Assembly (NCBI GenBank): GCA_023139105.1
Contig: JAGLOF010000005.1
Span: forward strand, 1 to 54,840
Direction: 5' to 3'
From: a bacterium
Lineage (GTDB): Bacteria; Zhuqueibacterota; QNDG01; JAGLOF01
DNA length: 54,840 nucleotides
A program made the translations under genes and the position numbers. The notes under the pieces are model-generated. The model ran no database searches. It was not told where the DNA came from and was given only the letters and a program-made list of their open reading frames with translations. Every line of letters begins with the position of its first letter. Positions within the stretch are counted from its first letter, which is position 1. Shown piece by piece: positions 51,615-54,840 of the stretch.

Positions 51615-52373
51615 TTATCGCAAACACTGTGAAAGGATCTCAGCTGCAAGATCAAGGTTGGTTTCCGGATTCAGGGTTGAACCGAGCAACCGAATCTGTC
51701 CTATTCGCTTTGACAGACGGTCATCATAGGCCACTCCGGGGCTAAGCCGATGTAGTTCACTCTTCAAGTATGTAAAGTTCAATCCTCGTGATATCTGCAT
51801 TTTTGCACCCAACCCATCATAGGTCATATCATCCTGACTGAATATAACAGGCTGCTGCCGCCCACCAGAATAAAGATAAAGCACTTTACCATACTGTACT
51901 ATGGCTGAATCTTTCTTGTACTCAATCTTCTTCCTCGTTTGTAATCCTCCGGTAAGAATAGTCTTACCAAGACTAAATTTACGCTCAGTAATTGTTTGTA
52001 TCTTTGAATGTTTTACTATATTCGTGCCAGGCAAGAGTACGTCGATAGTTGAATATGGAATATCTATACGTTTACTATCACGTGTCTCAATGTTCAGTGA
52101 CGATTCCGTAAGTTCAAAACGGCGTACTATAATACTGTCTGTTCTGCTGCGAAACTCCATGACGTCAACAACCAAGGTCGCAATTCCGATCTGATTCAAT
52201 GTACCAGCCAATACCTGGGCCTGCTGTAGATCGGCGAATCTGGCTATAACGGATGGCCCATCGCCTATCATCCTCTGCTGCACTTCGAAGGCTGTAATTC
52301 CAATTGCTCTGGCAATCGCTTGTAGCAACTCATTTGATACTTCTTTCCAGCCATAAATGACAACTATATACAT
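51615..52373 (-). CDS. Conserved hypothetical cytosolic protein
   Basis: A 252-residue protein without signal peptide or membrane helix. I place the start at ATG 52373, since GGGGGAG lies 9 nt before it; the in-frame TTG and ATG upstream overlap or touch that site. An N-terminal alpha/beta module (VIYGWKEVSNELLQAIARAIG, then GPSVIARFADLQQAQVLAGTL) looks like a ferredoxin-like or ACT-like fold, and a beta-rich middle (IDIPYSTIDVLL, SGGRQQPVIFSQDD) follows. The C-terminus is helical. Resemblance to uncharacterised proteins of Deltaproteobacteria is only a recollection. No function can be offered. Confidence 0.75.
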   Translation of the reverse strand: MYIVVIYGWKEVSNELLQAIARAIGITAFEVQQRMIGDGPSVIARFADLQQAQVLAGTLNQIGIATLVVDVMEFRSRTDSIIVRRFELTESSLNIETRDSKRIDIPYSTIDVLLPGTNIVKHSKIQTITERKFSLGKTILTGGLQTRKKIEYKKDSAIVQYGKVLYLYSGGRQQPVIFSQDDMTYDGLGAKMQISRGLNFTYLKSELHRLSPGVAYDDRLSKRIGQIRLLGSTLNPETNLDLAAEILSQCLR

Positions 52374-52542
52374 AGGCCACATCTCCCCCAAAAACTATTC
52401 ACCCTTTAAAGCAATCTTGATTGAGAATAAATGTACACACACGATTCAGTGTAAAAAACAAAATAATTTGTACCTGCTACAAGAGGCATGAACAACCTTA
52501 TTTTACACTACCGTAATCACAGAAGATCCAGGCTATACTCAA

Positions 52543-53199
52543 TCAAAAATATATAGAAATACCAAGTTCAACCGGTTTTGCCAATAACATAGTCTCGCTG
52601 CTTGCTCTTTTTCCTGATGATTCGGGACAAGGATCACTTTCCAAAGTAATTTTATTCTTACTTATTTGTGCTCCATATTCTACAAACAAACTAACATATT
52701 TTTTTATAAATACTTCAGCACCCAAAATCAATTGTAAACCATATTCTCTGCATGTTTTTTTACAAGTTGATTTACTCTTAAGAGCTGAACCCTCAGTATA
52801 CTCTTCATTGTAATCACTAAAAAGGACGATGGGACCGCCTCCAACATAAAACGAAGTATATTGCCTAGCCCTGATCCTTTGAATGAAGGTCAAAGCAACG
52901 CGGATACTTCTTTCACTTACTTCTCGTTTCAGAATACCAGCATCTGTTTCCATATCATTGATTCTGGTCAAGCTCATTGGGCTGATTCCAAGCCTTAAGG
53001 CAGTTTTTGGCGACATATTATATTTAAGAGAAATTAAAGAACCTTCAAAACTACGCCATTCAAAATCTTTATCCATGGCAAATTGAATCGAGTATAATCC
53101 TTTTAGATGATCAGAACAGACGCTTTCTTGTGACAGCAGTTGCGTTGGATAATTAAGAAGCAGCAAGATGCCAATGGAGAGAGTGGTGAACTTGAACAT
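52543..53199 (-). CDS. Predicted outer-membrane beta-barrel protein
   Basis: A 218-residue exported protein with a signal peptide (MFKFTTLSIGILLLLNYPTQLLSQ). The rest is built of alternating strands typical of small OmpA/OmpW-like barrels (LKYNMSPKTALRLGIS, RSIRVALTFIQRI, TSFYVGGGPIVLFSD, YGLQLILGAEVFIKKYVSLFVEYG), and it ends in an aromatic residue (ELGISIYF), the usual barrel signal for BAM insertion. Four cysteines at SVCSD, STCKKTC and DPCPES could form disulfides. The ATG follows AAAGGAG. It lies close to the lipoprotein gene upstream (27 nt), with which it may be co-transcribed. Confidence 0.78.
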   Translation of the reverse strand: MFKFTTLSIGILLLLNYPTQLLSQESVCSDHLKGLYSIQFAMDKDFEWRSFEGSLISLKYNMSPKTALRLGISPMSLTRINDMETDAGILKREVSERSIRVALTFIQRIRARQYTSFYVGGGPIVLFSDYNEEYTEGSALKSKSTCKKTCREYGLQLILGAEVFIKKYVSLFVEYGAQISKNKITLESDPCPESSGKRASSETMLLAKPVELGISIYF

Positions 53200-53226
53200 T
53201 TAAACTCCTTTAATAATTTACATGGC

Positions 53227-53847
53227 TTAATTTATAATCCAATAAATAATATTACTTTCGGTTATTCCATGATCATCATATTCAGCTACAACCCGATAAA
53301 AATAAATAGATGAAGAATTCGGCCAGGAATCAACATATAATGTATCATCCAAGGATTCTGACATAAATAACAATTCACCATCTCTTGCAATGAAGGATTC
53401 ATTATTATGTCTATATAGACCATATCTTTTGAATCCAGGTTCAACTGATTTTGTCCAAACCAAACCTAAAGCTGTATCATTACTAATATTTGGTTCTAAA
53501 AAATGAACTATTTGAGGTAAAATTAAATTTCCAAAATTTGTATCATTTTCTAATTCTTTTGACAATTCTACTCTACTTAAACCTTTTACTGGCTCTTGAT
53601 ATTGGATTGCGATTTCATACGAACCAGGCTTAACTTGATTAAATTCAAATTTACCTAAATTGTTTGATAAGCCGATATACTGATTTGGGCCTTCAAGAAC
53701 TACACTCGCATTTTGAATTGGAGAATCTGCAAAGTGAACTGTTCCGGAAACAATGATGTATTTATTCACATCCGGATTAACACTTGAGTTTGAACATGAA
53801 AAAAAACAAATAATTACAATAAACAACAGAAAGTGACGAAAGTTCAT
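53227..53847 (-). CDS. Lipoprotein with carboxypeptidase-regulatory-like domain
   Basis: A 206-residue lipoprotein. Start at ATG 53847 gives a lipoprotein signal (MNFRHFLLFIVIICFFSC, Cys18 followed by SNSS). An N-terminal Ig-like CarboxypepD_reg domain (about 28-90) has the family patterns VSGTVHFADSPIQNASVVLEG, then GKFEFNQVKPGSYEIAIQY. The C-terminal half resembles a fibronectin type III repeat (ALGLVWTKSVEPGFKRYGLYR, DTLYVDSW, FYRVVAEYD). Such domains mediate binding at the cell surface. It may be anchored in the outer membrane beside the beta-barrel encoded next. AT-rich, in the accessory end of the window. Confidence 0.78.
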   Translation of the reverse strand: MNFRHFLLFIVIICFFSCSNSSVNPDVNKYIIVSGTVHFADSPIQNASVVLEGPNQYIGLSNNLGKFEFNQVKPGSYEIAIQYQEPVKGLSRVELSKELENDTNFGNLILPQIVHFLEPNISNDTALGLVWTKSVEPGFKRYGLYRHNNESFIARDGELLFMSESLDDTLYVDSWPNSSSIYFYRVVAEYDDHGITESNIIYWIIN

Positions 53848-53940
53848 AATAAACAACTCCATAGATTGCATGCATGATAGATATTTGATTTACTCTGGTT
53901 GTATATCGGATGCAGCCAAGATAAACACTGCCAGAAAACC

Positions 53941-54114
53941 TTATTGCCCGAAATATTTAAAATAGATCAACATAATTCCTAAATCTGCTAACAAATGACT
54001 AATAACCGGGAAGAATATTGAATCATATTTTTTTCTCATATAGCCCCAAAAAAATCCTATCCCAAATATTATTGAAATTGGTGCAATTAACCAAAGCAAT
54101 AAAATGAGATACAT
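53941..54114 (-). CDS. C-terminal fragment of a CPBP-type membrane protease
   Basis: A 57-codon ORF with its own AGGAG site 5 nt before ATG. It encodes a helix LILLLWLIAPISIIFGIGFFWGYMRKK, cut here to its core LLLWLIAPISIIFG, and then DSIFFPVISHLLADLGIMLIY. The PVISH-x3-D pattern with a following helix resembles the last motif of CPBP (Abi) intramembrane proteases, which need two more motifs that are absent. It is either a truncated gene reusing an internal start or a small stand-alone membrane protein. No continuation is visible upstream. Confidence 0.5.
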   Translation of the reverse strand: MYLILLLWLIAPISIIFGIGFFWGYMRKKYDSIFFPVISHLLADLGIMLIYFKYFGQ

Positions 54115-54516
54115 AAAAACTCCTGATGTCTTCTTTTGACTGGCGTTCTAACATGCTACGTTCTACAACGCATCCACATCAGTATTACCTGATTCCTCAC
54201 TCAGAAATAATTAGCAACACCGGCAACAACGTTCCCTGACTATGCATATCGACAGATGCATATCGACCTGATCCTGCATCACAATACGCACAGAAGCGGA
54301 AAGTCTAACATACTGTGGGGAGATAGTCATGTTTAATCCTGGAAAATTATATGAAATAAAAACCAATGTCCGTAGAAGACATTTTTTGATAACCTATAAG
54401 AGATAGTTATTTATAAATGCATAAGCTATAGATAACAGTGTAAATATATTCTTGGAAGAAATCAAGAAAAAAATAATCTTTGTCATTTTGAACGGATAAT
54501 GATCTGATATAAAATT
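54115..54516. other. Accessory spacer with cassette-border-like repeats
   Basis: No convincing gene. 54140-54180 contains GCGTT...AACGC around two direct copies of CGTTCTA, and 54240-54270 carries two copies of ATGCATATCGAC. A 25-codon ORF (54329-54406, plus strand) has a good GGGGAG site and encodes MFNPGKLYEIKT then VRRRHFLITYKR; it may be the broken start of a lost gene. The pattern resembles borders between mobile cassettes. Confidence 0.4.
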
Positions 54517-54840
54517 TTAATTACTTATTATCTCATTAAGGCCATCGATGATCTGGTTTATACTTTCAGGTGACACTTCTCCCAATTTCTTATTGAGTCT
54601 CAAAGTTGACAGTGTTCTGATTTGACTTATTTTAACCCAGGACTGTTTTGGGAGATTGGAATCCATTAATTCAAATGTGAGAGGGAAACCAACTTTAGGA
54701 GTTTGACTAGTAATAGCTAATGCGATTACTGTGCCTGATCTTTGATTGAATATATTATTACTGATAACAAGTATTGGTCTTAATCCTGATTGTTCATGGC
54801 CAATTGTTGGATTTAAATCAGCCCAATATATTTCACCCCT
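54517..54840 (-). CDS. PemK/MazF-family toxin, 5-prime end beyond the window
   Basis: The visible 107 residues cover nearly all of a MazF/PemK-type endoribonuclease, which cleaves mRNA at short sequences and is normally held by an antitoxin. The N-terminal hallmark RGEIYWADLNPTIGHEQSG with RPILVISNN is at the window edge. VIALAITSQTPK and the strand SWVKISQIRTLS with its conserved Lys-x-Ser/Gln-Ile-Arg pattern follow, then helix LGEVSPESINQIIDGLNEI. Only a few N-terminal residues are missing. The antitoxin gene is not downstream and would lie outside the window, upstream of this gene. AT-rich accessory surroundings fit a mobile toxin-antitoxin unit. Confidence 0.88.
   Translation of the reverse strand, partial: RGEIYWADLNPTIGHEQSGLRPILVISNNIFNQRSGTVIALAITSQTPKVGFPLTFELMDSNLPKQSWVKISQIRTLSTLRLNKKLGEVSPESINQIIDGLNEIISN

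Overview
The window is 54.8 kb of a bacterial chromosome with moderate GC. It shows no rRNA, tRNA, CRISPR array, transposase or phage genes. Several features point to a Gram-negative lineage in or near the FCB group (Bacteroidota, Calditrichota, Marinimicrobia or KSB1 relatives): an Mla-type lipid transport locus, a glucosamine-6-phosphate deaminase fused to a LmbE domain, a secreted DPP-IV, M14 and VIT/vWA proteins, an outer-membrane beta-barrel, a MacB/FtsX permease of the PadR-linked type, and intergenic text resembling Bacteroidota intergenic repeats. This assignment is inference from gene content; no phylogenetic marker was analysed.

Layout. 0-8 kb: a purine nucleoside phosphorylase faces a plus-strand cluster of HD hydrolase, fused LeuC-LeuD aconitase, HDOD signalling protein, LeuC-like and LeuD-like subunits, and a citrate synthase/citryl-CoA lyase homologue. 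A perfect 13-bp terminator closes it. 8-12 kb: minus-strand operon of ECF sigma factor, zinc-finger anti-sigma factor and exported VIT/vWA protein. 12-25 kb: mainly single transcription units (SRPBCC-GyrI protein, YgiQ radical SAM protein, PadR plus permease, CPA2 antiporter fused to PTS EIIA, M14 peptidase, NagB-LmbE fusion). The intergenic spaces hold dispersed repeats, large hairpins and a promoter-terminator pair that could make a small RNA. 25-30 kb: minus-strand birA, DPP-IV, MscS channel and S2P protease.

30-36.7 kb is a visibly AT-richer accessory block: a two-gene methyltransferase plus PD-(D/E)XK-like nuclease unit, then an orphan sensor histidine kinase. The kinase is bracketed by ~295-bp imperfect direct repeats. 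One repeat contains the real 3-prime end of mlaD and the other a frameshifted copy of it. This is the most system-like and least ordinary part of the window.

36.5-43.4 kb: minus-strand mlaD, mlaF, mlaE, gpmI, a DUF362 ferredoxin and a TPR lipid/envelope-type protein. 43.5-44.7 kb: class II aldolase. 44.9-51.1 kb: minus-strand housekeeping block read rpsU, yqeY, terminator, Rrf2/IscR-like regulator, cysteine desulfurase, nadA, mnmA, thioredoxin, panB, membrane protein. The Fe-S regulator and desulfurase sit directly before two genes that need them: NadA holds an Fe-S cluster and MnmA uses sulfur. 51.1-51.6 kb is an AT-rich gap with two perfect DnaA boxes, a possible replication origin. 51.6-54.8 kb carries accessory or unknown genes, including a beta-barrel, a lipoprotein, a C-terminal fragment of a CPBP protease and a PemK/MazF toxin cut by the window end.
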